A stretch of 59,968 nucleotides of DNA from an uncultured Verrucomicrobiales bacterium (GCA_937944055.1 CALDZJ010000003.1:1-59968); one strand, 5' to 3'; counted from the stretch's first letter, positions 34,108 through 43,387 are shown. A program made the numbers and translations. The notes: generated from the sequence alone by a model not told the origin.

Positions 34108-35419
34108 ATCCCTCGATGACTTCGTAAACCACAGGCTGCCCACTCGCTTGAGACTCGCTCAGAGAAAGGGCGCCCATCACCCTCGCGCTAGCCAGCGCAG
34201 CCTCTTCTTCCGAGCGCGCATGGAGGCGACAAAGCGGCTCCCCTTCCTCGATTCGACTCCCCAGTTCTACGATCTCGTCTAAGCCAACTGAATGATCGAT
34301 GCCATCCTCGGCCCGCCTTCTCCCACCCCCAAGCTCCACCACGGCCATCCCCAGCTCACGAGTGTCAATACGATCGATCCACCCAGAGCTGGGGCTTTTG
34401 ACCTCTACGGTGACCTCCGCTCGCGGCAGGTATTTCTCGGGAGACTCCACAAAATCACTAGGACCACCGAGGCCTGCAACCATTTGGCCGAAGACTTGAG
34501 CCGCCTTCCCCGAGTCTAGGGCCTTTCGTAAAGCACGCCGCGCTTGCTCCCGGTCCCTTTCCAAGCCCCCTAAAACGAGTAACTCGGCAGATAAGCCCAT
34601 CACCACACTTTCCTGCCGTGATCGCTGCCCCTCGCCTTTCAAGAAACGCAGTGCATCCCAAACTTCTAAAGAATTCCCGGCGGCCCCCGCGAGAGGTTCA
34701 TTCATGTCGGTGATCAGAGCGCTCGTCTTGACCCCAGCGCCATTGGCAACCTGCACGATGCTCTCGGCGAGTGCTTTGGCATCGGCATAGTCCTTCATGA
34801 AGGCCCCACTCCCCGTCTTCACATCCATCACTAAGGCAGCCAGTCCAGCCGCCAATTTCTTAGAGAGAATCGAAGCCGTGATCAGATCCAGCGACTCCAC
34901 GGTGGCACTAATGTCCCGTGTCGCATAAAATCGTTTATCAGCCGGAGCGAGCGAAGCGGTCTGCCCAATAATGGCGACCCCACAATCCTGCACCACCCTA
35001 CGGAAGGTGGCATTGGAGGGCATCGTCTGGTATCCCGGAATGCTATCCAGCTTATCCAAGGTCCCCCCAGTGTGGCCCAGTCCGCGGCCCGAAATCATGG
35101 GGACAAATCCCCCACAAGCCGCAAGGAGGGGACCTAACATTAAGGAAACATTATCGCCCACTCCGCCCGTCGAGTGCTTATCGATCACGGGGCCATCCAA
35201 CTCAGGCCAGGCCAAGATCTCACCAGAATCGCGCATTCCCTCCGTCAGGGCCACTCGCTCATCCAGCGTCATTCCTCGGAAAAAGACCGCCATCGCAAAA
35301 GCCGCAATTTGCCCCTCCGAAATCGAGTCATCAGCGATGCCTTTTGCGAAAAAAGCAATTTCCTCACGAGACAAGACTAAGCCATCTCGTTTTTTACGAA
35401 TGATTTCCTGAGGGATCAT
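34106..35419 (-). CDS. deoA: Thymidine (pyrimidine-nucleoside) phosphorylase
   Basis: A 437-residue enzyme that splits thymidine or uridine with phosphate during nucleoside salvage. The family signature is intact: [13 protein letters not shown] (phosphate-binding loop), [15 protein letters not shown], and the domain linkers around [20 protein letters not shown]. The C-terminal PYNP-type domain is present ([22 protein letters not shown]). The length is normal. It starts 6 bases downstream of the xapX-like gene, the two forming an operon. Confidence 0.92.
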   Translation of the reverse strand: MIPQEIIRKKRDGLVLSREEIAFFAKGIADDSISEGQIAAFAMAVFFRGMTLDERVALTEGMRDSGEILAWPELDGPVIDKHSTGGVGDNVSLMLGPLLAACGGFVPMISGRGLGHTGGTLDKLDSIPGYQTMPSNATFRRVVQDCGVAIIGQTASLAPADKRFYATRDISATVESLDLITASILSKKLAAGLAALVMDVKTGSGAFMKDYADAKALAESIVQVANGAGVKTSALITDMNEPLAGAAGNSLEVWDALRFLKGEGQRSRQESVVMGLSAELLVLGGLERDREQARRALRKALDSGKAAQVFGQMVAGLGGPSDFVESPEKYLPRAEVTVEVKSPSSGWIDRIDTRELGMAVVELGGGRRRAEDGIDHSVGLDEIVELGSRIEEGEPLCRLHARSEEEAALASARVMGALSLSESQASGQPVVYEVIEG

Positions 35420-35425
35420 AAATTC

Positions 35426-35596
35426 TTATTTGTAAAAGGCTTCTGCAATCAAAGGCCATAATTTACTCCCAGCCCAAATCCCAAAAATGCCCAAAATTCC
35501 TTCAATCACAGGCGGAGCTGGTAATGGCAGCTTGAAAGCAGTGAAAATCAAGCCGACAATAAGACCAGTTCCAAGTGATGCGAGAGCGAGTGTCAT
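35426..35596 (-). CDS. xapX: XapX-domain small membrane protein
   Basis: A 56-residue protein, easily missed for its size. It starts at ATG 35596 and stops at TAA 35426, 6 bases before deoA. Two hydrophobic helices (TLALASLGTGLIVGLIFTAF and GILGIFGIWAGSKLWPLI) flank the family hallmark KLPLPAPPVIEG. The XapX family is named after a small gene beside the E. coli xanthosine phosphorylase operon. Here it again precedes a nucleoside phosphorylase gene. The function of XapX is unknown; a link to nucleoside transport or sensing is suggested by this context only. Confidence 0.82.
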   Translation of the reverse strand: MTLALASLGTGLIVGLIFTAFKLPLPAPPVIEGILGIFGIWAGSKLWPLIAEAFYK

Positions 35597-35743
35597 GCCG
35601 CAGCATCTCTCACAGATCAGAAACTCTCAATCTCAAAGCACACCCTCCTCAATCTCTCTTGCCACTTTTCCTATTCTTTTTCCCTCTCCTAACAAGAACT
35701 CCACCTCTTCTGTTTCACTCTAATCTTCCACTTTAAAAAAATC
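35597..35743. promoter_or_regulatory. Divergent intergenic region, xapX-deoA versus LTD protein gene
   Basis: These 147 bases separate divergent transcripts and should hold both promoters. The stretch is pyrimidine rich on the plus strand. No clear operator palindrome is visible. Confidence 0.35.
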
Positions 35744-38665
35744 ATGAAATTACCGCTGATCATTTCCTGCCTCGCCCTCCCCTTGAGCGCGCAACTACGC
35801 ATTACAGAGGTCATGTCAGACTCCAACCACTCTGAAGCAGATGCCCGGGGAGATTGGTTTGAAATCACCAACACCGGCAACTCATCCGTCAATCTCTCTG
35901 GATTTAGCTTTGATGATGATAGCGCTGAAGCTGGGACTTCTGGCTCCTTCCCCCCCGTTCTCCTAGCCGCTGGCTCTTCCATGATCGTCCTCGATGAGGC
36001 TGACTCTACCCTCTTCCGCAGCATTTGGAGCATCCCGGCGGGCGTCCGCATCATTTCCAATAGCGAGCTGAGTGCCTTCCCAGGCTTCGGCCGAAATGGC
36101 GACGCCGTCAACCTCTACAATAATGGCGGGAGTCTGATCGATACCTTCACCTTCGGAGCCGCCTCTGAGGGCTTCAGCTTTGCCCGCTTTTTAAATGGGA
36201 ATGCCGTTCCGGGCGAACTCAGCAGCGATGGCTTCTTTGGGGCTTATGAAAGTAACGATCCCTCCGTGGATATTGCCTCACCCGGTCTTGCCGAAAATCT
36301 GCCTGATCCGCTTCCTCCCTTCTTCAATGGACCTTTTACCACCGCCGGAGTGGCGAACACGAGCCTTGCGAACTCGGCCTTCCGCATCACCAGCATCGAC
36401 CCGAACCCAGGCGACACCATCACCATCAGCTCCAGCGGCACCCCTCCCTGGCTCAGCATCAATGACCTCGGCGGCGGAATCGCAAGCCTCAGCGGCACTC
36501 CGCCGACCTCCGCGGTAGGGCCGCACGAATTCGAAATCACCGCAACGGATGACAGCAACCGCACAAGCAGCCAGAGCTACCGCATCGATGTCTTAGCTCC
36601 GAGCAGCCCGATCATCCTGAATGAATACAATGCCGTCTCGGCAGATGAGTTCCTAGGCGGCGGAGAAGAGGACGAGCTTGACGGCGCATCCGATCCTTTC
36701 TTTGGACGCATTGCTGGAAATGGTGGCCCGTGGGTCGAGTTCGTCATTACCGAGACCAGCGATCTGCGAAATTGGACGCTCGAAATTAACAGCGATGACG
36801 GCAGCCGCACCTTAAAACTCTCCAACCACATCGCCCTCAGCGCCATCCCCGCCGGGACCATCCTCACCTTCACCGAGAGTAATGAATTCAGCCCCACCGC
36901 TCTAAACCAAGTCTCCCTCCTCACCTCAGCCGGTTACACATGGTCGAACATTTGGATGCATGACCCGGTCCTGATTGATCAGAGCAACAGCAGCCACCCT
37001 ACCACTCCCGCGATCAATAGCAGTCAGACCGTATTCACTTGGCTCGATGCCTCAGATGCCATCGTTTACGGACCATCCGGCGAGTCAGTCGCCATACAAG
37101 ATAGTGATGATAACGGCAGCGGCGACACCTTAAGCTCTGTCGGAGGGAGCGAGCTGCTCCGCCTAGAAGCAGACCCCAACTCCTCAGTAAGCCCACTGAA
37201 TCTGAACTATGATGATGGGAGAAGCTCCACCTTCGGCGCCCCAAACATCTGGAGTGACGGCAGCATGACACAAAGTTTTACAGCCTTTATCTCCGCCAAT
37301 ACCCCACCGACCCTCGGACCCGTAAGCTCTCAGAAATCCGTGCGTGGGGAATACGCCGCGACCGCCCCAAACAGCGGAACAAACTTCTCAATCATCGCCG
37401 CGCCGAGCTTCTTGAACATTAGCTTCAGCTCCACCGAGATCACGATCACCAACAACCGCCCTCTCACCTTCGACGACATCGGCACATACGAGGTCAGCTT
37501 GAGTTCTGACAATGGTGCCACCAACTACCTCGCCTACCAACTGGAAGTGACCAACCCCACTCCGGCTCTCATTTTAAACGAATATAATGCAGTTGCCCCA
37601 GACCGTTTCCTCAATGGTGGCACTCTCAGCACGGATGAAGATGGCGGACCAGCCGCTAGTGATAGCCACTTCGCCCGCGTGGCCGGAAATGGCGGTCATT
37701 GGTTCGAGCTCGCCCTACTCGGCGATGGCGGGCCAGGCTTCACCAATCTCCACAACTGGTCGATTGACGTCGGAAAAATGACAAGCTTTGGCCTCTTTAT
37801 CCCCAGCTCTACGATCACCCTCTCTGATGCCAGCACTTGGTCCGCAGTCGCCCACGGGACACTTCTCACCTTCATTGATCAAAACACCGCCGGAGGTGGA
37901 CTTGATACCGAGATTAACCGTGTCGATGAACTCAGCAGCAACGGGCTTGCTTGGACGAACATCCACCTCGGCACCCCGGGCACCGTCAGTGTGGATGGCC
38001 TCGCTGACTTCACGACCGATTCTAATAACACCGCCTTCGTCATCAGAAATGCCTCAGGGACCACCATCTTCGGTCCCGCCGGAGAAGGCATCGCTCCCCT
38101 CGGCGGCGTAGGCAGTGAAGAAATCTTCGAACTTGAGAATGACCCACTCCTCACGATTTCTTCCTGCGATGCAGCCAGCCCCACGGCGCTGGGATATGAC
38201 GATGGCTCATCCAGCTCTACCTTCGGCTCGCCAAATCTCTTCGCTCCACTCGGGAGCAGCACAGACCGCGCTCAAGACTTCTCAGCATTCATTGCCACCC
38301 TCACGCCGCTCGAGGCATATCTAGCGAGCGTTGGACTACCAAATGCCGACCCTGCGGCTGACTCAGATGGTGATGGCTTCTCAAACCTTGAAGAATACCT
38401 CTTCGGCGGTAATGCCAACGATCTCTCCGTCTTCCCACAGAAGACGATCGACGCATCCACGGGCAGAATTACTGCCACGATCCGGGTCAATGATCCGAAC
38501 TTCACGCTCACCGCCGAACGGAGCTCCGATCTCCTCAATTGGGTGAGCGAGGACTTGGAAGTTGTCGATGAAGAGTCGCCGCTTGGGCCAAACTTCGTGA
38601 CCCGTAATATCACCTACCTCGGCGATGAAGCTCGGATGTTTTTCCGCTTCAATTCTCAGCCCTAA
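35744..38665 (+). CDS. Large secreted lamin-tail-domain protein with internal duplication
   Basis: A 973-residue protein with a short signal peptide (cleavage near LSA-QLRI). Residues about 19-180 form a lamin-tail domain (RITEVMSDSNHSEADARGDW, FEITNTGNSSVNLSG). A cadherin/put-Ig-like stretch follows (about 200-285: FNGPFTTAGVANTSLANSAF). Two copies of a second LTD-like module then start at residues near 290 and 608 (both ILNEYNAV, with AGNGG and FxELxL-type strands). Near 868 comes a calcium-type loop DSDGDGFSNLEEYLFGG. The tail lacks a PEP-CTERM motif. It probably sits on the surface or is released; the binding partner is unknown. Confidence 0.75.
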   Translation: MKLPLIISCLALPLSAQLRITEVMSDSNHSEADARGDWFEITNTGNSSVNLSGFSFDDDSAEAGTSGSFPPVLLAAGSSMIVLDEADSTLFRSIWSIPAGVRIISNSELSAFPGFGRNGDAVNLYNNGGSLIDTFTFGAASEGFSFARFLNGNAVPGELSSDGFFGAYESNDPSVDIASPGLAENLPDPLPPFFNGPFTTAGVANTSLANSAFRITSIDPNPGDTITISSSGTPPWLSINDLGGGIASLSGTPPTSAVGPHEFEITATDDSNRTSSQSYRIDVLAPSSPIILNEYNAVSADEFLGGGEEDELDGASDPFFGRIAGNGGPWVEFVITETSDLRNWTLEINSDDGSRTLKLSNHIALSAIPAGTILTFTESNEFSPTALNQVSLLTSAGYTWSNIWMHDPVLIDQSNSSHPTTPAINSSQTVFTWLDASDAIVYGPSGESVAIQDSDDNGSGDTLSSVGGSELLRLEADPNSSVSPLNLNYDDGRSSTFGAPNIWSDGSMTQSFTAFISANTPPTLGPVSSQKSVRGEYAATAPNSGTNFSIIAAPSFLNISFSSTEITITNNRPLTFDDIGTYEVSLSSDNGATNYLAYQLEVTNPTPALILNEYNAVAPDRFLNGGTLSTDEDGGPAASDSHFARVAGNGGHWFELALLGDGGPGFTNLHNWSIDVGKMTSFGLFIPSSTITLSDASTWSAVAHGTLLTFIDQNTAGGGLDTEINRVDELSSNGLAWTNIHLGTPGTVSVDGLADFTTDSNNTAFVIRNASGTTIFGPAGEGIAPLGGVGSEEIFELENDPLLTISSCDAASPTALGYDDGSSSSTFGSPNLFAPLGSSTDRAQDFSAFIATLTPLEAYLASVGLPNADPAADSDGDGFSNLEEYLFGGNANDLSVFPQKTIDASTGRITATIRVNDPNFTLTAERSSDLLNWVSEDLEVVDEESPLGPNFVTRNITYLGDEARMFFRFNSQP

Positions 38666-38674
38666 GAAGCTCCG

Positions 38675-38691
38675 CTGATTCTAAAAATCAG
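38675..38691 (+). terminator. Weak hairpin after the LTD protein gene
   Basis: CTGATT (38675-38680), five-base loop, AATCAG (38686-38691), ten bases after the stop. No T-run follows directly, so it is a weak candidate. Confidence 0.3.
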
Positions 38692-38711
38692 GAAGCTCAT
38701 TTTGAAATCAC

Positions 38712-38752
38712 ACGACGAGAGCGGAGAGGGCTAGCGCGCTCGTCGTTCTTTT
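38712..38752 (+). terminator. Probable terminator between convergent genes
   Basis: ACGACGAG (38712-38719) pairs with CTCGTCGT (38739-38746), followed by a T-rich run (CTTTTT). The 19-base loop is long. The right arm lies in the last codons of the convergent lipoprotein gene. Confidence 0.5.
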
Positions 38753-39732
38753 TCCTCCAAGATCCATCCTCGGTCATCCTTTGAGATGAATTTCGTCGAG
38801 GTTCTCACCACGTTCCCATCTGGCTCAGTCAGCCAAAGCTTCCCGCTGCGTTCATCAAAGCGGCTAAGCTTTGCAAAGACTAAGCCACGATTCGTCCCGG
38901 TCCATTCACGATAACCTTTCTTCGCCATCTTCCGCTCATAAACCTCGCGGTTGTGCTCGATCGTTAAAGCCGCATTCTTTAATTTTCCCCACAGCTCCGC
39001 GTGTCCGCCCCGCGAGTATCCACGCTCACTGGCATAAACCGCCCCATCAGGCTGGAGAATCACGAGCGTGGGATAGCCCAGAACATGATACTGTTTCTTG
39101 AGTTTTTCGGCATACTTCCGGCGACTCAGCTCCTCACCCTCAAAGCGCGATTTGTTATCAACCCCACCTGAGGCATCCACCTTCAGGCGGATCAAATTCT
39201 CCTTCGCCCAATCGCCAAATTCATTCTTCGCAAAGAGTTCCCGATTCAGCGTGGTGCAGCGCGGGCTGGACGGTGACCCACTCCGCGTGAACCACATCAA
39301 AATCGGCTTCCCACTCCGCATCGACTCCCGCCGCGCTTCCCGATAACTCTCAAGCCACGATTTTTTCCGAGTGGGCTTATTCTTAAATGCCTTATCGAAA
39401 GGGATGTCAGCATTCGGATCAGTCCCAGAAGACCACACAATTTTATCATCCGATGGTAAGAGCATCCCCCCCGCAACCACGCCCTCTCCCACTCGCCCCG
39501 ACAAATAACCCACCTCCTCGGGCGCCGTATCACCCAGCGCGGAGTCCTCATTTGGCTTATTGATCTTAGCGAGCGGATTTCCTCCCAAGCCCGCCCCTGG
39601 CCCCGCTTCCTCATCGTCTGTGAATTTCGCCTTCTTCTGCGTCTTCGGCTTGATCGTCGGCACCTTCATCAGATCCGCGCATGAGCAAAAGATAACCCCA
39701 CAGCTAGCAAGGAGGAGGAATGACGCTTTCAT
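38731..39732 (-). CDS. Thioredoxin-fold lipoprotein with C-terminal SHD1-like domain
   Basis: A 333-residue lipoprotein: lipobox VIFCSC (Cys near 18), then a long Pro/Lys/Asp-rich linker, a thioredoxin-like domain and a C-terminal beta domain. In the thioredoxin part the fold marks are LMWFTRSGS, LKVDASGG and the cis-Pro loop GYPTLVILQPDGAV. The usual CxxC is replaced by SPSSPRC, leaving one Cys, so ordinary disulfide exchange is unlikely. The last 60 residues (REWTGTNRGLVFAKLSRFDE, TSTKFISKDDRGWI) fit the SHD1-like domain common in Planctomycetes and Verrucomicrobia. Probably a scaffold or chaperone-like envelope protein. Confidence 0.68.
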   Translation of the reverse strand: MKASFLLLASCGVIFCSCADLMKVPTIKPKTQKKAKFTDDEEAGPGAGLGGNPLAKINKPNEDSALGDTAPEEVGYLSGRVGEGVVAGGMLLPSDDKIVWSSGTDPNADIPFDKAFKNKPTRKKSWLESYREARRESMRSGKPILMWFTRSGSPSSPRCTTLNRELFAKNEFGDWAKENLIRLKVDASGGVDNKSRFEGEELSRRKYAEKLKKQYHVLGYPTLVILQPDGAVYASERGYSRGGHAELWGKLKNAALTIEHNREVYERKMAKKGYREWTGTNRGLVFAKLSRFDERSGKLWLTEPDGNVVRTSTKFISKDDRGWILEEKERRAR

Positions 39733-39833
39733 GAGAGGAATCTAGCACCACTTTGAAAGCAGGAAAAGCGAGCAATCCACCGCCTCCAAGCACCCCAAGC
39801 ACCTCTCCTGATTCTCTCATGACTTTCCTCCAC

Positions 39834-39861
39834 AAAAAAACGACCAGAGCAAGAGCTCTAG
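39834..39861 (-). terminator. Rho-independent terminator of the act-cco-cox operon
   Basis: On the minus strand CTAGAGC, tetraloop TCTT, GCTCTGG (one T-G pair) is followed by TCG and a run of seven T (plus-strand A-run 39834-39840). It lies 35-62 bases after the coxB stop. Confidence 0.8.
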
Positions 39862-39895
39862 CCGCTTTGAGAGGAATGAAGGACCAGAACGCCAG

Positions 39896-40705
39896 CTACT
39901 TTGTGGCGAGTCCCCTGGCAGCTTTTTGGGATTCGAGGATCTTCTCAAGCGCAGCCTTACTCTGCTCCGCAGCCCAGCCATTATAAGCAGACTGACTGAC
40001 CACTTCCATGAGCCCAGCCATATTGGCGTGGTTCTCACCACAAAGCTGACCACAAACGACACTCGTTTCGAGCTTCTGAATCGGCTTGAACCACATCGGA
40101 ATATCACGCCCCGGGATCGCATCCTGCTGGATACGCATCGGAATGATCGAGTAGTTATGAATCACATCAGTCGAGGTGACCTGCAAGATGGCATTCCGGT
40201 CGACCGGGATCTTCAAAACACTCGTCACGAAGTCATCATAGCCATTGGGATCATCCGGATCGATGCAAGGGTCTCCAGTCGTCTGCACCAAGGTGCGGTC
40301 GATCCGCGCAAACTTCCCATCCTCACCCGGATAGTGATATTTAAAACCAAATTGATAGGCGATCACGCGCACGCGCACCGGATCCGTCTTCTGCACCTCA
40401 TCCCACTGGTCAGTGCGCTCCCACCAAAGCGGAAACGCAAAGCCGAGGAGGAGAACGGCCTCCACAATCACTACGCCGATTTCCATGTGGCTGGAAACGT
40501 GGTTGGTCACCCCGTGGTAACTCGCCTTCGGGTTCTTAGAAGCGCGAAACTTCCAGAGACAGAAAAGGAAGAAAAGCGTCCAGCCCACGAAGAGGGCAAA
40601 CATAAACCAGTGCACAATATCGATCAGGTGATCAACATTGCCGCCGTGGTCTGCGTAGTTCTCGGGAATACCGAGCCATTTTGACCAATTAAGTGCGATA
40701 AACAT
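39896..40705 (-). CDS. coxB: Cytochrome c oxidase subunit II (CuA subunit)
   Basis: A 269-residue protein with two membrane helices (about 29-52, 73-95) and a periplasmic cupredoxin domain. CuA ligands are complete: His in VIHNYSI and the cluster CGQLCGENHANM (two Cys, His, Met). The aromatic electron-entry patch normally just before is IAYQFGFKYHYPG. There is no C-terminal cytochrome c fusion, unlike many caa3 enzymes; separate cytochrome genes in the operon may take that role. It is the last gene of the respiratory operon, unusually far from coxA, with a terminator behind it. Confidence 0.93.
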   Translation of the reverse strand: MFIALNWSKWLGIPENYADHGGNVDHLIDIVHWFMFALFVGWTLFFLFCLWKFRASKNPKASYHGVTNHVSSHMEIGVVIVEAVLLLGFAFPLWWERTDQWDEVQKTDPVRVRVIAYQFGFKYHYPGEDGKFARIDRTLVQTTGDPCIDPDDPNGYDDFVTSVLKIPVDRNAILQVTSTDVIHNYSIIPMRIQQDAIPGRDIPMWFKPIQKLETSVVCGQLCGENHANMAGLMEVVSQSAYNGWAAEQSKAALEKILESQKAARGLATK

Positions 40706-40722
40706 GGGAAAGAAAAAAAAGA

Positions 40723-40956
40723 TTATTGATTAGAGGCTGAGGCCACTGGCGGCGCGACGTAATCATCGCAGTATTTCGGATCTAGCCCAGCGCTCTCGCG
40801 TCTCGCGATTTTCAGCATGGACCAAAAAACTCCTAAAGCGAGCGGCACAATCACCATGAGCATCACAGCGATGGACCATCCAGCGGCATCTTGGCCAGCA
40901 TGCTTGAAGGCATTAGCACAAGTCGAACAAGCGAGAATTGAGGAGTCGATAAACAT
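40723..40956 (-). CDS. Small single-helix membrane protein
   Basis: A 77-residue protein with one strong helix (WSIAVMLMVIVPLALGVFWSML), a short N-terminal part with two Cys (ILACSTCANAF) and a soluble tail. It lies 17 bases upstream of coxB. It is probably an accessory or structural subunit of the oxidase; I know no family name. The CSTC pair could bind metal or form a disulfide, but this is speculative. Confidence 0.65.
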   Translation of the reverse strand: MFIDSSILACSTCANAFKHAGQDAAGWSIAVMLMVIVPLALGVFWSMLKIARRESAGLDPKYCDDYVAPPVASASNQ

Positions 40957-40981
40957 AATGTTTCAGGGAAGTTTGTAGGAT

Positions 40982-41185
40982 TCAGACAATGATGTCCTTT
41001 GATTTACGGCGAAAGTGGATGCCATAGGCGATAAGGATGAGAGAAAAGATCAAGCAAATCACCCCAAAGGCTGTGATCGCAGGGCCTGTTTCCTCCTCGG
41101 TCACAAAAAGAGCCCACACTCCAAGCGCAGCGCTAAAGAGTGCAGCAATCGTGATGAAGATGAGATGAAATCCTTTAATTGACAT
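40982..41185 (-). CDS. Small two-helix membrane protein
   Basis: A 67-residue protein with two hydrophobic helices (FHLIFITIAALFSAALGVWALF, AFGVICLIFSLILIAYGIHF) and a short basic tail. Its position between coxD and the small protein before coxB suggests an oxidase accessory subunit. No recognised motif. Confidence 0.65.
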   Translation of the reverse strand: MSIKGFHLIFITIAALFSAALGVWALFVTEEETGPAITAFGVICLIFSLILIAYGIHFRRKSKDIIV

Positions 41186-41197
41186 AAGCGTGCGTGA

Positions 41198-41587
41198 TTA
41201 ATCGTGTCCGTGGACGTTACTGGCAGGCTTCTCCGGATTATAAAAACCATCAGCCTTCTCCGAGTTACCATATTGGATCGGGTCACTCTTAGACCAACCG
41301 ATGAGCCACATGCAGAAGAAGGCCATCACGATTCCGAGTCCATAAAAGAAATAGATCAGAGGTTTCTCATGATTCAAGTGCATGAAAATTAACATCACAA
41401 GAGTTGCCTTCACACTCGCAATGATGAGACCCAAGACGGCATCCTTCCCATCAAAGCCGTGCCCCCCGACATCGAGAGCCGGAATCGTAGCAACTGCCAC
41501 TGTCAGGACCGTCCCCACAAGGAGCGCGCCAAAAATGACGAGATAGAGCTTCTTTGCTTTTTTGATTTCTTCAACTGAGTCAGCCAT
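41198..41587 (-). CDS. coxD: Cytochrome c oxidase subunit IV family protein
   Basis: A 129-residue three-helix protein of the bacterial subunit IV (COX4_pro/CyoD-like) family. The middle helix shows the typical VLGLIIASVKATLVMLIFMHLNHE (family hallmark Lys-Ala ... Phe-Met-His-Leu). It stabilises the oxidase rather than binding cofactors. It lies 39 bases after coxC, in the same order as in caa3-type operons. Confidence 0.88.
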   Translation of the reverse strand: MADSVEEIKKAKKLYLVIFGALLVGTVLTVAVATIPALDVGGHGFDGKDAVLGLIIASVKATLVMLIFMHLNHEKPLIYFFYGLGIVMAFFCMWLIGWSKSDPIQYGNSEKADGFYNPEKPASNVHGHD

Positions 41588-41626
41588 AGCAATAAAATGA
41601 ATTTAGAAAAAATAAAAGGGTTCTGA

Positions 41627-43387
41627 TTACATTAAGTATAGGATCGGGAAAAGGAAGATCCAAACCAAGTCAACGAAGTGCCAGAAGAGACCGCCCACTT
41701 CCACCCGATTCGCGAGCCACTCCGGATTCGAGTCATACATCTTACGTCCGAAGAAGAGGTAATATCCCAGAACCAAGGCCCCACCAATCACGTGAAGTCC
41801 ATGGAGACCCGTAATGGTAAAGTAAATCGCGTAATACGTATTCCACTTGGGAGTGAAGGTGGAGGTAAAGCCAACGTTCTCACGAGGAATTTCCACATGA
41901 GGAAACTTGTAATTATTATGATTGGCCCCGGCAAAGCCGCTGAGATCAAAGAGTCCACTGCGCTGGAGGCTCCCATCCGCAGAAGCCGCAGCAACGGCTT
42001 CCACGTCGAAATCCAGCTTCTGATAAGCGACCATCTGATCCCAGTTCACGCGGTATTTATCGTTCTCAGTGGGGACGAAGCGATCCTCCCCTTCGAGGCC
42101 CTTTTTGTCACTCATCTCATCGAGCTTCTTGGTCAAATTCGCGAGCCACGCTTGGTGACATTCCCAAGCCTTTTTGAGATCATTTTCACCCTTGCTGTTC
42201 TTATGGGTAAGAACCCAGCTCTGCTTAATCGCCTCGAGTGGGTCGATTCCCTCCTCCTCTGCACGCATCGCAGTGTGGCGGAAGTCGATCGCATCTACTC
42301 CTAGAAGCATCGGACTCGGCTGGAGCTCTCCCTTCACTACGGTATCATCGCGCAGCTTAATCTCAGTCTTCGCTAGCTTCGGAATATCATCAGGATCCCA
42401 GACTAAGGTGAGTGCCGGCTCAATCTTATAAGTGACCGTGCCGGGAGCACTGAGCATGAGCGGCTTGATCTTTTCACTATCCTCAGCCATCCGCTCTTTC
42501 CAGAGATCAGTCGTGATGACGAGGTTACTAATTTCTTCAATTCCCTTCTCATCACGAATCCAAGACCATGAGGCTCGGAGGAATTCTGTCCGAATGCTCT
42601 TATCGTGAGCACGGGCATCGAGGAAGGCTTCTTCCATATCGTCTAAGTCATCGATCGAAAGCTTAGCCCCATCAGCGACGACCAGAGCAGCTTCGCTAGA
42701 TTCCAGTTGCGCCCGGTTCTTCCCCCCAGCGAGGAGTTCCTCGGCATTTGGGACCCGGTAATCACCGATGAGGGTGATTTTATGCTCATCCCCTGCTTGC
42801 GCTAAAATTTCCTTCACATAAGCCTCATGCGCTGGTCGCTTCAGCGCGAAAGTGAGCTCACTGGCTTTGAAGATAATCTTATTAGCAGAGAACACTCCCT
42901 CAGGATTGGCCTTCTTATCTTCCTTTGAGACTTCCACCATCTTGCCGTTCTCGTCCAACTTGGCGTAGTGCACGTGGCCCTCAAGATAAGCGAAATCTTG
43001 CACCGATCCCTCACTAGAAAGGCGCACGCCCTGGTGATGGAACTTCGCGTTATACTCGACGGCTTTGAGACCCAAGAAAAGCACCGCACAGATCAGGGTG
43101 ATCCACATGTAAATTTGGAACTTCCTCCACTCGCGCATTTTCAAAGCAGCCCAAGCGAAGACCACGGTCACGGATGAGCCAATGAGAATGAAGGTGTTAA
43201 TTAATCCGGGCAGGACTGGCAAGGCACGCTCTGGCCAAGGATAGTCAGCATAAAGGCGGAGGAAGAGGTATCCCGAGAAGAGACCCCCGAAGAGGGTCAC
43301 CTCTGAGGCGAGGAAGAGCCAGATTCCGACCTTCGAGTTGAAGAGTCCGGTATCTTTACGGGCGTTGACGATAAATGGAATTTCCAT
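41627..43387 (-). CDS. coxC: Cytochrome c oxidase subunit III with very large insertion
   Basis: A 586-residue protein, although this five-helix type of subunit III is normally about 200. Residues 1-110 hold the first three helices (KVGIWLFLASEVTLFGGLFSGY, LINTFILIGSSVTVVFAWAAL, IYMWITLICAVLFLGLKAVEY). The last 98 hold the final two (YYAIYFTITGLHGLHVIGGA, GGLFWHFVDLVWIFLFPILY). Between them lies about 370 residues of charged soluble sequence with no recognised domain, presumably on one face of the membrane. The frame is unbroken, so it is not a fusion artefact of two genes. The insertion may bind partner proteins of the operon. Confidence 0.93.
   Translation of the reverse strand: MEIPFIVNARKDTGLFNSKVGIWLFLASEVTLFGGLFSGYLFLRLYADYPWPERALPVLPGLINTFILIGSSVTVVFAWAALKMREWRKFQIYMWITLICAVLFLGLKAVEYNAKFHHQGVRLSSEGSVQDFAYLEGHVHYAKLDENGKMVEVSKEDKKANPEGVFSANKIIFKASELTFALKRPAHEAYVKEILAQAGDEHKITLIGDYRVPNAEELLAGGKNRAQLESSEAALVVADGAKLSIDDLDDMEEAFLDARAHDKSIRTEFLRASWSWIRDEKGIEEISNLVITTDLWKERMAEDSEKIKPLMLSAPGTVTYKIEPALTLVWDPDDIPKLAKTEIKLRDDTVVKGELQPSPMLLGVDAIDFRHTAMRAEEEGIDPLEAIKQSWVLTHKNSKGENDLKKAWECHQAWLANLTKKLDEMSDKKGLEGEDRFVPTENDKYRVNWDQMVAYQKLDFDVEAVAAASADGSLQRSGLFDLSGFAGANHNNYKFPHVEIPRENVGFTSTFTPKWNTYYAIYFTITGLHGLHVIGGALVLGYYLFFGRKMYDSNPEWLANRVEVGGLFWHFVDLVWIFLFPILYLM

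Noticed and set aside
39926-40684. 252-codon plus-strand frame opposite coxB
   Set aside because: Antisense shadow of a gene with a complete CuA site; its composition is His/Arg/Ile rich with no recognisable fold.
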